DNA of 64,000 nucleotides from Anoplolepis gracilipes (taxonomy: Eukaryota; Arthropoda; Insecta; Hymenoptera; Formicidae), in NCBI RefSeq assembly GCF_047496725.1, contig NC_132980.1, positions 7,112,572 to 7,176,571 on the forward strand, given 5' to 3'. Below the pieces are notes generated by a model that saw only the letters and a list, made by a program, of their open reading frames with translations, did no database searches and was not told the DNA's origin. The stretch's first letter is position 1, and each line of letters begins with the position of its first letter. Positions 13,870 to 27,062 of the stretch are shown one piece after another. Both the position numbers and the translations under genes were made by a program.

Positions 13870-14711
13870 CGAGTCTAATTAAAATATACTCTAAATATAT
13901 TAAATTGTTTTTCACATGAGAATCATCATTGTGAGAGACAACATCAATTTGTTAGTGATTAAATATGTTATCATATCTATTTGAACTTGCTAAAACATAC
14001 TAATTTGTAATATCGCGATCAAAAATTGCAGGATATTATTTATTAGAGATATTTCTCACAAAGCAAATATAAAAGATTTTTTAAAAACAGTATATTCCTA
14101 TTTATACGAATAAATTACTTTTCACGAATTTTTACATTAAAGTAATGTAATGACGCAGCATGCGCGCGCGCATACACATCCACACATTGTGCTTGAATTA
14201 ATTAATTTTATCTGCATCTATGTTAAAGTCCTTTCAACGTTACCGCTACCTCCTTTGACTGTTATCGGGTATTTCATACGATGTTGGTAATTAATTAGGA
14301 TTAACCGCTTATACGTGTGTATTTTAGAATCGCGCATATCCCAACTTAATCAACATATTAATGTTATTAGTATTACAAAGAGAAGATGTACGTCATCAGT
14401 CGTTGTTTATGTTAAGTTTTTGCGTGTCGTGATTTTCTTGGCTGTCTTATTCATTTGTAATCCAACTTTAGATCGAGTCTTTTATACGCACTTTGTGATG
14501 TGATATTCAAAACGGTTTGAAGCATTCCATCCAAAAATATCTAAAGATGGATGATGTACCGTAATTGATAATATCAATCTTTTAATATATTTTTATATAT
14601 TGTGTATACATATGCATTTATCTCCTAGTGGAATATTAATATAATTTGTGTACATAATATTATAATATCAATCTTGATATGATTATTCAATTACAGCATT
14701 CAATTACAAAT

Positions 14712-14737
14712 TTATATATATATATATATATATATAT
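14712..14737. repeat. (TA)n microsatellite
   Basis: Thirteen TA units in the 9.1-kb dnc intron. Confidence 0.95.
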
Positions 14738-16825
14738 CAGTACCTGAGAATGAGTTTATTTTATACATATTTGATTACATTTAGCAATTTTAATGTTATT
14801 AAGTTAATTGCATACATTTGCTCTCTTGATAAACTGTAAGAGTGTAATATAATATTAATGACGTTTCACATAAGCGATAATGCAATTTTAATGTTTATAT
14901 AATTATCTCATTATATAATGTAAATTAGCTAGGCAATTTATGTTAATCTGTAGGATAATTTTGAGCTATTTTTAGCTATTTATAGCTATTCAACATTTTT
15001 TTTTTTTTTTAATTTAGCAGTGCAATTTATTTATATTGCTATTTACGACATGGCCGAACAAACAAGGTTGATTGATAATTATTTAATGGCGGTATTTATT
15101 CTCGAAGATATTCTCATTGCATCAAGAATCATTCGTAGTAATTTAGCTAGGAGGTAGAATGGGTAACTGCCAAACTTATTCAACCACCGTGATATTCTTC
15201 GCGAAGAAGAAACGTAATTTTCTCTCGCGGGATGAGACGAAAGCAGGGGATGAATAATGACTGCACGTTTCATTATGTAGTACGCAAATTTGTCCTTGTG
15301 TATGCAAAAATTTATCAATATTCTTCGCGTTATTACAGCTGGATACGCACGGGAGGAAGCTGCAAAAACGAAAGAGAAATATACGAACTCTGAATCTGGA
15401 GCGACCCTTGATTTTTTTTTTCAGAATGGTAGTAATCGATTAAGCAATCTTCGAATAATACATTTTTTAATGAAAAATGAAATAGGTGTTGTGGATATTC
15501 ATGCATTGTTACTGAGATGTACGGAGAATTATCCATCTCCGTAGACTTTATGCAGGCTTCCGTGAAAGATCTGTCTGATGCGAAATCCTCTGTAATCTCG
15601 TTTATTATGCACGTGCGTTTACCTACGCATTCGTGTAATATTATTGTCAGCGATGTGAAATAAGTAATACATGTGTAGTCGCGCACGTGGATATTTTTTT
15701 TATCCCGAATTATATTTTTCAGTACACCTACTAAATTGTAGTACCATGTTAAAAAAATTCACGTCCTCTATTACGATAACATTGTGAGAAATAAAACGCA
15801 TTCCTATAGAAATACAATGTAGAAAAATAACGTATAAAATAACGGATGCTACATATGTGAGGAGAATCGAAAACAAGAGATCGCTTAACCCCAGGGACGA
15901 ATAAAAACGACTAAAGAAAAATGGTTCGTATATATGTCGGAAGTGTTGGATGCTCATGGGAAAAGGATGACACGGAAAAGGATAAAAATTTAATGCACGA
16001 TAAATCGACGTGACACAGACAGTAGATTTGCGTTATAGGAATAAATTTGGAAAAACTAGATACTCATGTCAGAAATTATAACGGCGATGTAATAAATGGA
16101 AGCTGTTTTACATGCAATTGCGCAAGCAGCAATAAATAAGATATATAAAAAAAATATCACAGCTTTTTTGAGAAACGAAGAAATTCAATGTAATCTTTCG
16201 TCAATTACGCCGACCGAGTATTTATTTATATATTATAAATATTATACGTAAAAATATATTATTAAAATGTTATAAATGTAAAATTATTTGAATTTTTTAT
16301 TTACGATATTCAGATCGCAAGCACGTGCGAGAAGCTGCCCAATGCCTTTCAATAAATAAATATTTCCTGTATCTGCGTGTGATCTACTCTTTTATCTTTC
16401 AAGTATCCAAGAATATAGTTTATTTCTGAACGTCATATGTTTCTGATGCAAAATCCTATAGAACGGTATTTTACTTCTTTCATCATAAAAAGAATAAAGA
16501 TATATTGAATCAATAGTTTTCACACGAAATCGCTTTTGATCTTTCTTTTCTCTTTAAATATCCGATTCCTGGATTTTTATAATGAAACACACAAGTGTGT
16601 TTATGTGTGCATGCGTGTATGAGAGAGAGAAGAACAGAATGGGAATTACGTTTGTAACGTCATCGAGCTATCACGTTTGCATGCAATTTACACGCGAAGC
16701 GACGTAGACACTGATTTTTCGGCAAAAAAGATTTATAGCAAAGCCGTCAAAAACTTTACCCTACCGATACGCGAGAATCAGCGAGATGTCGATGATGAAT
16801 TATTCCTTTTCTCTTTCAATTACAG

Positions 16826-16927
16826 CCATGGCGAAGACCTCATCGTTACACCCTTCGCACAGATTCTTGCTTCTCTGCGCTCGGTCAGGAACAATTTCTT
16901 GTCGCTCACGAATGTGCCGACGAATAA
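16826..16927 (+). CDS. dnc: dnc exon: C-terminal half of UCR1
   Basis: This exon encodes HGEDLIVTPF AQILASLRSV and then RNNFLSLTNVPTN, the C-terminal part of upstream conserved region 1 of PDE4. UCR1 pairs with UCR2 to control catalytic activity and dimerisation in long forms. The acceptor is TTTCAATTACAG and the donor AA|GTAAGT; the entering phase needs two bases from upstream, matching the exon at 7485. The frame stays open 5' of the acceptor to an ATG at 16677, so an alternative start inside the intron is conceivable but unsupported. The PKA-site half of UCR1 is absent from this exon, as in other animals, where it sits on an upstream exon. Confidence 0.95.
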   Translation, partial: PWRRPHRYTLRTDSCFSALGQEQFLVAHECADE

Positions 16928-17011
16928 GTAAGTAGATTAACGTCTGCGTTTGATGTTATACGATATCCGATCGTGCCGAGTTTTGATTAATTTTTCATCC
17001 GGCTTTTGCAG

Positions 17012-17076
17012 ATCGCGGAGGAGTAGTGGCCAACAGGGCAGCAGTACGCCTCAGCCACGGATTTTGGCGCCAGGAG
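17012..17076 (+). CDS. dnc: dnc exon: linker between UCR1 and UCR2 (LR1)
   Basis: A 65-bp exon separated from the UCR1 exon by an intron of only 84 bp. It encodes K-SRRSSGQQGSSTPQPRILAPG, with the first and last residues completed across splice junctions. The Ser/Arg/Gln-rich linker corresponds to the poorly conserved LR1 of PDE4; Drosophila dunce has a similar Ser-rich stretch here. The acceptor is CTTTTGCAG and the donor G|GTAAAC. The one-base overhang fits the AG that opens the next exon. The call depends on phase and splice sites on both sides, since the residues themselves are weakly conserved. Confidence 0.85.
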
Positions 17077-18110
17077 GTAAACATCACATAATATTATAGT
17101 TTATATTTTGAATAGATACATCTTTAAATAGACCTTTAATTTTAGAGAATTTTAATCTTAGCAATTTTTTATGATTTTTATTTAATACATATATTGACAT
17201 CACATTTAATGTTTTTTTTTTTTTTTTTTTTTTTTTTTTCGATCTATTGATAATTCGTGGAAAAATTTGTCTTGCCCTCTCTAAGCGGGATTTAATGATT
17301 ACTGTTATATTAACGATGACGAGTAATTGCTTCGAGAAATATATGACATTTATTTGATCGATTATTTCTATTGATTTTTTTTTTAATTAAAATGCAGTAT
17401 ACTTTCGTTTATATATTTATATTAAAAATTAACGTATTTGATTTTTCTCAGAAATTTTTATTACGTATAAACGAACTTTATATATAATCTCTTCAATCTG
17501 TTCAATCTCTTCAATCTAAAAGCATAGAAAACTTTATTTTCATTCTCTTACCAATATTGTCACGTCCCTTTTTAATTCTCGAAGCTTTCATTGACTTTTT
17601 CTGGACAAGAATTTCGTGCTCTTTATTTTTTTTAAATTGTATTAGTAATTACGATCATGTTTCATATATGTAGGTGTTTGATTTTGGTTATTGAAAAAAA
17701 TTTTAGAGTCTTTTTAGTTCTCCATCGATTCTCTTAATTAAATTTCTGTTAAAAAACGTATTCGTTATTACAATTGCCAAATGTATATTTCTAGCTTTCT
17801 AGTTTTTTGTGAACTTCGTTTTTTTTTTTTTTTTTTTATTATTTCTAAAATATCAATATTTATTTTCCAAACTGTGTCATCCATTTCATAAAGCGCTTAA
17901 AAGTTTTTCTCACATATTTTGTTCATTTTTAAAGAATTTTTACAAAATTTTGAAAATACAAAAAAATAAATGATCAAAGGGATTTTTTCAAGCTTTCTAA
18001 AACTCAGATTACAGATTACAGATTACATTGGCGGATAACATTTTTTAATGATTGACTTATTGCTTGCTAATGCTTTTATAGTATTAAATTTGTTTTTCCG
18101 GATTTTTCAG
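17077..18110 (+). other. dnc: dnc intron, about 1.0 kb
   Basis: T-rich, with T runs at 17212-17239 (28 bp) and 17818-17837. No other structure is seen apart from short direct repeats of AGATTACAG near 18007-18025. Confidence 0.8.
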
Positions 18111-18223
18111 AGGAGCCCTTCATGAAACTGGCTGTTGAAACGATAGAGGAGCTAGACTGGTGCTTAGACCAGTTGGAGACCATTCAGACGCATCGATCTG
18201 TGTCCGACATGGCATCTCTGAAG
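18111..18223 (+). CDS. dnc: dnc exon: first part of UCR2
   Basis: This exon encodes EPFMKLAVETIEELDWCLDQ followed by LETIQTHRSVSDMASLK, the start of upstream conserved region 2. UCR2 folds over the PDE4 active site as an autoinhibitory helix. The Thr-Ile-Glu-Glu-Leu-Asp-Trp-Cys-Leu-Asp-Gln core is characteristic of the family. The acceptor is GATTTTTCAG and the donor AAG|GTACGA, leaving phase 0. That is the same phase as the short-form first exon at 41960-42082, so either can join the exon at 46550. The downstream intron is 28.3 kb and contains both the short-form promoter and an antisense nested gene. Confidence 0.97.
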
Positions 18224-19352
18224 GTACGACTTTATATATGCTTATATTTCTTCTTTCTCTGTATTTTTCCGCGACATGTTCTCTCAATGCTTGATTTCTC
18301 GTATATCTTGCAAGACTCAAAGAGAGATTCTGCATCGCGTATATGTAAAATCTCAGAAGGAATTTGCTAGACTTTAGGAATGTATTATTCAAATGATTTT
18401 AAGCAGAAAAAATTGTGCAAATGTGAATTCAATTCATAAAGGTCGCAACATTTCTGAAATAAATTCTTTTGTAGTTTTAAATAAATTCAACAGTCAGTAT
18501 CGTAATATGAAGGTAAATAAAAACATTTGAGAGGATTGTCAGACATTGAAAAAAATTTTATCAGTTTTGTTTGGCTCGAATTTATTTAAATAGCAATAAT
18601 TTGAAAATGAATTTAATTAGGTTATTTTTTTTTTTTTTTTTTTTTGTATATCTGACTTATCATATACGGACAAATGTAAAATATCTATATTTATACGTGA
18701 ACTTTAACATCATAGTCACTAGCGATTTATTTAGTAATCTCTACCCTGGCTGGTTATGAGATTAAATGGAATAATTCTTTTGTTTGTATGTAAATCAACG
18801 CTGAATTAGCTCGGGATTGACAATGTAAAATTGTTCGATTATACGAACAGTTGCATGTGTGCGGGAATTACGCAATCGCTAAGACCGAAGCCAAATTGCA
18901 ACCGTAAAGAGATTACTCTTTCCCTCTGGGAAATCCCGAAGTCCAAATGTTAAACCAAGATAAATTCGTTGTTTTTGCGATATCGAAGAATTACGATCCG
19001 CTTTCAACTCGTTAATCGCCTAACTGTATTTATTTGCCGGTCGGATAACAGACACTTATCATACTCGGACAGAAACAATCGTTTCTCTATGACACTCTCG
19101 ACATCCCAGCCGTGCAATTTCCGCGCCGGTCGTTAATCGTTTGTATTCCGGTCGCGGGAATTTCCAATTTCCACGACCGCATCGGCGAAGCCAGCGCGAG
19201 AACGGGCTCGTCCGAGTGCGATCAATTTATTTCCTCTTTGAGATACAAGAAGAATTGTAATTTTACATTTATGATGCCAAATTGCAGTAACAGATAGTAC
19301 AACGAATTGCGAGGGGAAATTAAAAATTTAGCAACGATGGGGATTATTTGTC

Positions 19353-19356
<4 letters not shown>

Positions 19357-19390
<34 letters not shown>
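19357..19390. repeat. Poly(T) tract, 34 bp
   Basis: One of the longest homopolymers in the window. On the - strand it gives a spurious poly-Lys frame. Confidence 0.95.
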
Positions 19391-19394
<4 letters not shown>

Positions 19395-21321
19395 CCGATG
19401 TTTCATTGAGAAAACTTCCCGACGGGAAACAAAATTTCACGAAGAATTGACGCGAAGACTTTTCTCATTTATTCCGCAAAAAACTGGAAGCCAACTTTCT
19501 CGCGTGAACATGAATATTCTTTCATGCGCGTGAGATATTTATTGCGAGGTTTGACGTGCTCCAATTGAGCTCGATTCTTTTTACGTCGTGTGCATGTCAT
19601 GTGCAAGGATTTAATAAATGCAAAGAATCTTGCTCTTAATCATTTTTTGCGCAAGAAGTCTTCTGAACTTTCTAAAAAGATAGTTTTTTAGATTGCTTAT
19701 TGAATAACCTGTCCACTAAGATGCAACGCGTATACGGTAATTAAACATCTTTGAAGATAGTTAAATAAAAAAAAAAAAAAAAAATGTCAGTTATATTAAA
19801 ATATGAAGCGAACGCAACGTCGTAATTTTCCGAAAGCAAATCTGTGCTCGGTTTACTCACTGGGGACTCATGTAAAAACGTTGTTTGCCTTTTGCACTTT
19901 CCGGTAGCGCAGTTTTACTTTCTTTCGTCAGCGTTGAATCGATATTTTTTTTCGCTGCCTTTTTGATTGACCTGGAAGCGCCACGTGTAGCCTCGTGTAG
20001 GTGTTCAATTAACCCGAATTCCTTTTAAAAGAGGTTTGTTTCCATTGAAAGAAAATAAAAAAAATACAAAAAATGACGAAGAAATTAAAATATAAAGAGC
20101 TATCTAAAAACCTATGTGTGTATTTATATATTTTACAATATCTACTGTTAATTTCTAAAATATGATTTCGTCATTAAAAGGCTTCATATATTTCTTATAT
20201 TTTTGCTGATCATAATAACAATTCAGCATAACAAGCGTAATGGTAATACAAGAGCAAAATCTTATTTCTCTGTAAAGTCATCATCCTCCTCGACGTGGAA
20301 ATTATTAGACTTTGTGTCTTTCGTGCTACTCGCGCTTAATTGTCATTGTGAGATTAAATGAATTTTCCGTTTCTCTTTGTAGTTTGTCGCTGTTTGCGCG
20401 ATAAAGTGTTAAAGTACAGCTAAAATGTCGAGTTTCATAAGCTCTTTACGAATCTCGTTATGAATTACATACTCGACTTGATTGTAAGCGTATTAGAATC
20501 AGAAACCAAACCGCGCATAACTTTATACAAATATTTTGTTTTATTATTAGAAAGAGAAAATAAGATGAAAAACGCAAAGAAATATTTCTGTAATTTAACA
20601 TTTTTAGATAATTAATGTAACATAATGACGCAATTCTTCTTAATCTAAGCAGTTGTGCGAGATGATTAAAAAAACTCGTTTTTTTTTTTTTTTCGTGGTT
20701 TACCGGTTTTTACGATTTTTTTTGTCTTCATTACAGTAGGCATTTTTCATCATTACTTTCTCAATAACGTAATTAATTAAAAACGCTCATATAGTAGCAT
20801 ATTTAATTTCTTAGCATGCGTAATTTAGAGACCTTTTTTATACGAGGGAATAAAAAATACCTTTTTATACCTATGTTTTTTTCGCCTATACATTAGATGC
20901 CTTTCTCTTCCTGTTCTGTGGCCCCCAAATATTATCTCATGCTTATTCTCACCTTATGAATTATTCGTCTTATTTACATAAACATAAGCGCTAAAGGCGA
21001 ATAAGTGAAATGCGTATCATTTTCAGTTATTACATGATCCCGACCGTCATGTTCATAGTCCGCAGTAACATGCATGATTACGTGACATCACGTCAACTTT
21101 ATAGTTACTTTCCTTTTGCCAATAAAAGAAGCGCCATTCTTTTGTTCTGTAAACATACGTGACATATGTAAGAATATTGATACTCTTTATTTGTCAAAAA
21201 TGACGTTCACGTGAATGCGTGCTGAAGGCAACGTCATAAAATGACATACATCAATTTAATAAAAAGTCTACGCGTGTTGACGTAAATTAATGTAATTAAT
21301 ATTAGAGAGAAACAGATGTAT

Positions 21322-21348
21322 AGAGAGAGAGAGAGAGAGAGAGAGAGA
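21322..21348. repeat. (AG)n microsatellite
   Basis: About 13 AG units in the large dnc intron. Confidence 0.9.
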
Positions 21349-22428
21349 ACTTGTATAATTCCTTATAAGTAATACATTATTTAACATTGGAATTAATTCT
21401 TTAAAAGATACAAAGGTATATTTAAAAATTATAGAATATTAAAAAGTATTTAAAAAACAAATTCTCTTTTCCAATATGTATACGTTGTTATTTTAATGAA
21501 GGAAAGCAATTTTTAATACATGTTTAAATGCTTCTAACAGAAGTGTTGAGAATTTTATTAACAAATGATAACAAAGTAAATAATGATAACTCGTTTATCA
21601 TATTTCGTGTTTTATTTTTCGAGATATTAATTGCGTCGAAATTGTATATCAATCATTTATGTTATTAGTTTTAAATTTTGTTTTATTTAGACGTTGAATC
21701 ACAGTCCTATTTCATTTAATGAAATAATTTAATAAAAATCTACAATCTTTTGTTATTCTATTCGTGCTTTACGGAAATCTGCAATCTATATTACATTTGT
21801 GCATTTAATAAAGCGAACGATTATATAAACATAGATATTTTATATAATTATTTTTATACAAAATATTGCAAAGTACATAAAAAATGCAAAGTACATTAAT
21901 AGATAAAAAAACTTCAATTTTACATAATAATAGACTGATAAACCTGCCGTGTTTAACTTATCTATTGCGACAGTTTCATGGAAACTTTCGAACAAAAATG
22001 ACGCGCTTCACTAGTAGATATATCATCGTATGTAACTCATGTTAATTACTTATCGACCGGTAACTTTTGGAAACAGCAAATCTAAACGCGGAAAGTTAAC
22101 TCGTAACTTAATTTAAAATCGTATCTCAGTTTTAATTTGACGTTCAAGCTTAACCAGAATCAGTACAGTTTACTGTCGTAAAGAATGTCGCGTTGCCATT
22201 ATTTTTCCATGGCCGTCACGTGAAGGTTTATTTCTGACAACAAACGCATTTCAGTAAATTGGAATTGCTCTTTAATCGAAGTAGAGTAAATTTTAGCGGA
22301 AGTTTAATATTGTCATAAAAATTGAATTTTATAATTAGAAAGCATATATGTTTTGATAAAGAAAATTATTTCATACAGAGTTACTTAATTAATATTATTA
22401 GAAGAAATATATAATTGAGATTTTATAT

Positions 22429-22495
22429 AATATATATATATATATATATATATTTTATATAATATAATAAATTATATAATATATCATTGATATTA
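22429..22495. repeat. (TA)n tract with flanking AT-rich inverted repeats
   Basis: An uninterrupted TA run is flanked on both sides by TTTTATATAATATA-like sequence, which continues into further TATAATATA units. Confidence 0.85.
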
Positions 22496-25400
22496 AAAAC
22501 TTGCTTAAAACAAAATTTATAGTTATATCACTTTTTATATATTTTATATAAACTTTTATATTATTCTAATTTCTAAAACAATGTGTAATCATTTATAGTT
22601 TATCCATTTAAATTAGTTTAATAAATTTGTTTTTTTTTTTTTTTTTTTTATGTTACTGTTTTATAAACTGTGTTATTAAATTTTTAGTTACGGTCAATAG
22701 TTTAAATTTTCATTTTTATAGCCTTTTATCGTTTTATAAGGGAAGTACTTTATATAAAAACTTGTAAACAATTATTTCTCTATCAATTTACTTTGTTCTA
22801 GATATTTAACAAGTTTTTTTTTTTTTTATTTTGATCAAAAGTTCCCTCAAATTGATACATTCGTTTTTTTTAAGCTTCCGGTACTGTTTCTCATCTCCCA
22901 CGTTTATTTCATTAAATCCACTAAGTCACGTATTTCGTCTCCCAAATGCGCTACCTTGACCCGGCTACGTGACGTGGGATATATGTTTGCGTTTTTTTTC
23001 CTCGATCTCCGAAAGCAGAGACCTGCGACTCTTTCTATGGCGAACGAACGAACCCATTATCCTCGCGGAATCCCTTGTATTTATCAAGAACTCGCTCAGA
23101 TACGTTCATGTCGCGGACGAGAGCGGACACGATAAATTCAAAAGCATCAGGATTTCAGATTTATACCTGGGGAAAGCGTGGCGCGCGTGACCGAACCGTC
23201 GAGGCTGTCGCGTTGATTACACACATAGAGGCCGATTTCTCGCCAAGATCGACGGGAGCTGCGAAGCGTTCGCGTGTAAATCCATCGATTCCGTGAGACT
23301 GCCGCTGACAAGATCACTTCAGCCGGAATTCATTCCATTGTGCGTGAACGGGAGAAATCTTCCCGTCACAAATCCTGTAATCGACTTTTAAAAGTCAAGT
23401 AACACTGTCTTCTTGCTAGCAGCACGACATGATTAAAAATATAATTGAAAAAAATTATGTTTATAATTATGGATCTTATCATTTTGTATTTTTTTTTTAT
23501 TATCGCATTATTTTAGAAAAAAAGAGAAGAACATTTTTAATTAACGTCGCTTGCATATTTGTCAGAAAAAGCCGCGATCGATTACTTACCAGCAGCAGCA
23601 AAAGAGTACTTATGCGCACTGAAATCATTCTCTTGAGTGAACTTATACCGATTTATTTATGCGTCTGGAGTGGACTATGTTTACGGTTTGTTTTTATACA
23701 CTCGGTACACGTGCAGCTTTCGAGATCAGCAAGTAAGCGTCCGTCGACCAACCAGAAAATAGATAGCGATTTCGTAGATTTTATATATCCGTATTTTACT
23801 GTCCTCTTCTTCCCTCAAATTTAGCGATTTCATGAAATTCTACAATTTGCATTTACGATCGTATATTCTTAATAACGTATCTATCTTTTAGAAAATGGCG
23901 CTCGTAAAGTTACTCCGTGGCAATTGCCCTGTGAGAAGGTTGACATAAAAATGTGCTTTATTTTATTGTATTTTAGTTAAACATGTAGGTAATTGAATGC
24001 TTTGAAACTGCCGGTTGTTTTTAAAAGGAAACGTTTATATAGCGACATTATATACGAATCTCTGTAGATTTTTCATGTAATTCTAATCGAATTAATCAAA
24101 CGTAACAAAACTTCGTTCTTTTTACGAGAAAAGAATAGTCAATGGCAGTGATCCGAAGGATGCCCTTGTGAGCGTCGGTTGCTCCTCAAAGAAAATCGAT
24201 ATTTTGAATTAATTGACCTACATCTCAACGGCGAGGACTCGTGACCTCACTGTTAGGCTCGGCGAATAAACCGATTGGTACATACTATGTATGTGATTAC
24301 ATAGCGCAATTGCGCGCGATAACAAATATATGCTAATAATGATACCAATATTTAACACGGATATCATTGAACATCTGTTTCAACAAACATGTTTGCATAA
24401 TATTGCAATTGCAATACGTTGCGATAGGTATTACAAATATAAACAACGTTTGTTTTCTTTTTCTTTGAATTTTAGTTTTGATAACATTTTTTAGAAATTT
24501 TTAATTTTTTCCACGACTATTAATTTTTTTATTTTAATTTACTTGGCTTATTTTTTTTGTTTATCAATTTATTTCATACGTTGACAGAATATACTTTTAT
24601 AAAATATTAATCTGCCTTATATTTTTATTGTTTTATAATGTTTTATTTGTTCACAACGAGAATTTGTACTGAAAACAATCTTTAATGTATTATTATGGTA
24701 GCTCTTCGTTATTAAAAAATCGCTGTGTTATGAGCGTTGCAAAAATTTCCTGCAACATGAGAAGGTAAAATAAAAAAAATTTTTCATCGGACCGACCGAC
24801 TGCAGCCTAGTATTAATTCACCTTCTTTATTTTCGAAATGCTCACGGCAAACATTTACTCGCATTTTCGCACTCGATCTCGTCCGTGAAACTTTTCACAA
24901 AGGCTCTTCTGCCTTTGGAACTAATTAGCGTTGCTCATGGTCCGTTGCGTAAAAAGTCTCGCTGGTTTTATTTGTCGTTTAATGCTCGAATGCACAGTGC
25001 AAAGAGTCTTCCGTTAGAAAGGAAGAACAACTAGCATTCAGCATTATATTTTAAGAAATAGAGATAACAAGAACGGAATGCGCGTATAGTGAAATTATCA
25101 GTACCTTATCGTTCATTAACTTTACCCGAAAGTATTTGAATTCTCGGAAATCTAGTTGTGATAATTGAATTTTTAAGGGGAAGCACCAAGAATTTTGCAT
25201 AGAAAAGTCAACGTGACATTAATCACGCGTGCTTCGCGTAACGAGATATCTGATTGTTGGAATGATAATTTCGCGATTCGCGCGTAGAGATCGTGACGTT
25301 AACAGCATCCATCATTTCGAAAGAAATAATCGTTATCGTGCCATTTAACCTCTTCTACACAGGTTCAAGGGATCTCGTATCAAGCCGACTCGTGTGTATC

Positions 25401-26182
25401 ATGTGTATTATGCGTGATTATTAGACGCAAATAAATTGTCGATTTTATCGAAATACTTTTCTGAGACGACGATGCGCGAATCGAGATCTTAACGAAATCC
25501 ATTCGCGTCGTCGCGATATTTTTCAGGCCTAATCAGAAAGTATTCCAATTTAACCTATCTTCCTCAGCTTCGTTTCGTTCGTGATGTCCGGGTACGATTA
25601 ATGATGCCACTTTAATGAAAAATGTTTCTTTTTTTTTTAACCTGATCCAGTTTTCAAAATTTAAATATTTAACGTGGAATATTTTTCACAAACGAATGAA
25701 ATTTGTTTACAATAGCGCATTCTAGAAAATATAAATTGAAATGTTCTCGCTGCGACATATTTCGGTTTGTTGTTTGACCATTACTTTTGTTTGGTCGCCT
25801 GTGTCACGTCAGCAGACACATAGTTCTCATTTTTATGTATATATTCTCATACTATGGCGTTTACGATTCGCACATTTCTTTCTCAACAAATAATCGCGTA
25901 TTGTAACATATTGTATATATGTATGTGCGTATTTTTGTTGGGATTGTCAGCTTGCCAAATGCCACTTTAAGATCGTGTAGATAGTCACAAGCTACTATGT
26001 GTACCGATGAATAAAGTATAAATAATGCAGCGACATAAATTGTGAGAACATCTCATTATTTCTTCGTTATTTTACTATTCTTTCAACCGCTTGTAAAATA
26101 ATCAAGTTTTATAGATTAGTTTTACGATATATAGGCATACATATTCTCCATGATTTTATTTAGTGAATAACAAATAATAAAA

Positions 26183-26310
26183 GATAATTAGTAGCTAAAT
26201 AAACATATTCAAAATAATATGTAAGCTAATCAGTAGATAATAAGCATATGTATGTAAAAAATATGCAAGATAATCAGTAGACAAATAAACATAATCAAAT
26301 GTGTAATAAA
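26183..26310. repeat. Degenerate tandem repeat, three units of about 43 bp
   Basis: Three successive units begin GATAATTAGTAG (26183), GCTAATCAGTAG (26225) and GATAATCAGTAG (26269). Units 1 and 3 continue AAATAAACATA followed by TCAAA. The array lies about 750 bp beyond the stop codon of the nested antisense gene. Confidence 0.75.
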
Positions 26311-27062
26311 TAATGTTTTTTTTATTTAATCGCAAAACATTTTTATTCAAAGTAGCTGTGACACAATACAACAATATATTGGACAAAAATGCAGACATAA
26401 AAAGTAGACATGCATATCTTACTACAGAACATACTAGTAATTTTAAATTGAAATAAGTGGTATTTAGATTCACACGCGCGATCACCTTAAATAGTAAGCT
26501 AAACTTGGCTTTCGTTGAACGATGATACTTTTTGATGAATAATACATGACTTTACGTGACTCAACCAAATTTACATTGTTCTATTTTGCGCCAAATTCGT
26601 CCACAAAGGAAGGAATTTTCACTTGTCTCACCACACGGAGAGACCTATTCCATGTTTGACCGTAAAAATTTTTTTTTGTGTCTGAACGCATGGATTTATA
26701 CGTGCTGTCTGACCAAATAATTCTATCACTACTGCCGAGCTTTTGCATAATTGTGACTTCATATATTTAATAGTAAATTAATAAATTAATAATTTGTTGC
26801 GATTAAAAATATTTTTTTTTAATTATACATTTAATACTTCAAAAAATACATTTTTTTTAATATTATAATTTACGTATCGTTTATATTTACTATCATATCT
26901 TTTATCGTTACAATTAATTAATATCGCACTGTTAATATATAACTTATACAATTGTATGCAAGGAAAAGTGAATATAAAAGTAATACTTAATTATTTTGCG
27001 TTGTATTTAATTTTTGCAAATTTTAATGGATACTTTGACAAATTTGAATAGCTTTGTTAAAC

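Larger units (their letters stand above)
7694..16825 (+). other. dnc: dnc intron, about 9.1 kb
   Basis: No exon was recognised. I looked for the missing UCR1 half with its Arg-Arg-Glu-Ser PKA site and did not find it. The intron holds a 158-bp tandem duplication (11543-11863), (AG)n at 13810-13865, (TA)n at 14712-14737 and short GC-richer patches near 8650-8850 and 12030-12230. Confidence 0.6.
18224..27062 (+). other. dnc: dnc large intron, part 1
   Basis: No exon was recognised on either strand. Contents include T runs at 18624-18644 and 19357-19390, (AG)n at 21322-21348, (TA)n at 22429-22452, a moderately GC-rich patch at 22960-23330 without a credible coding frame, and a degenerate tandem repeat at 26183-26310. 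Confidence 0.6.

Noticed and set aside
26183..26310. CRISPR-like short repeats
   Set aside because: Three degenerate contiguous units without spacers in a eukaryotic intron are an ordinary tandem repeat.
26195..26485. Minus-strand frame rich in Tyr, Leu and Ile
   Set aside because: It runs through the degenerate tandem repeat and has AT-driven composition, with no splice or family signal.
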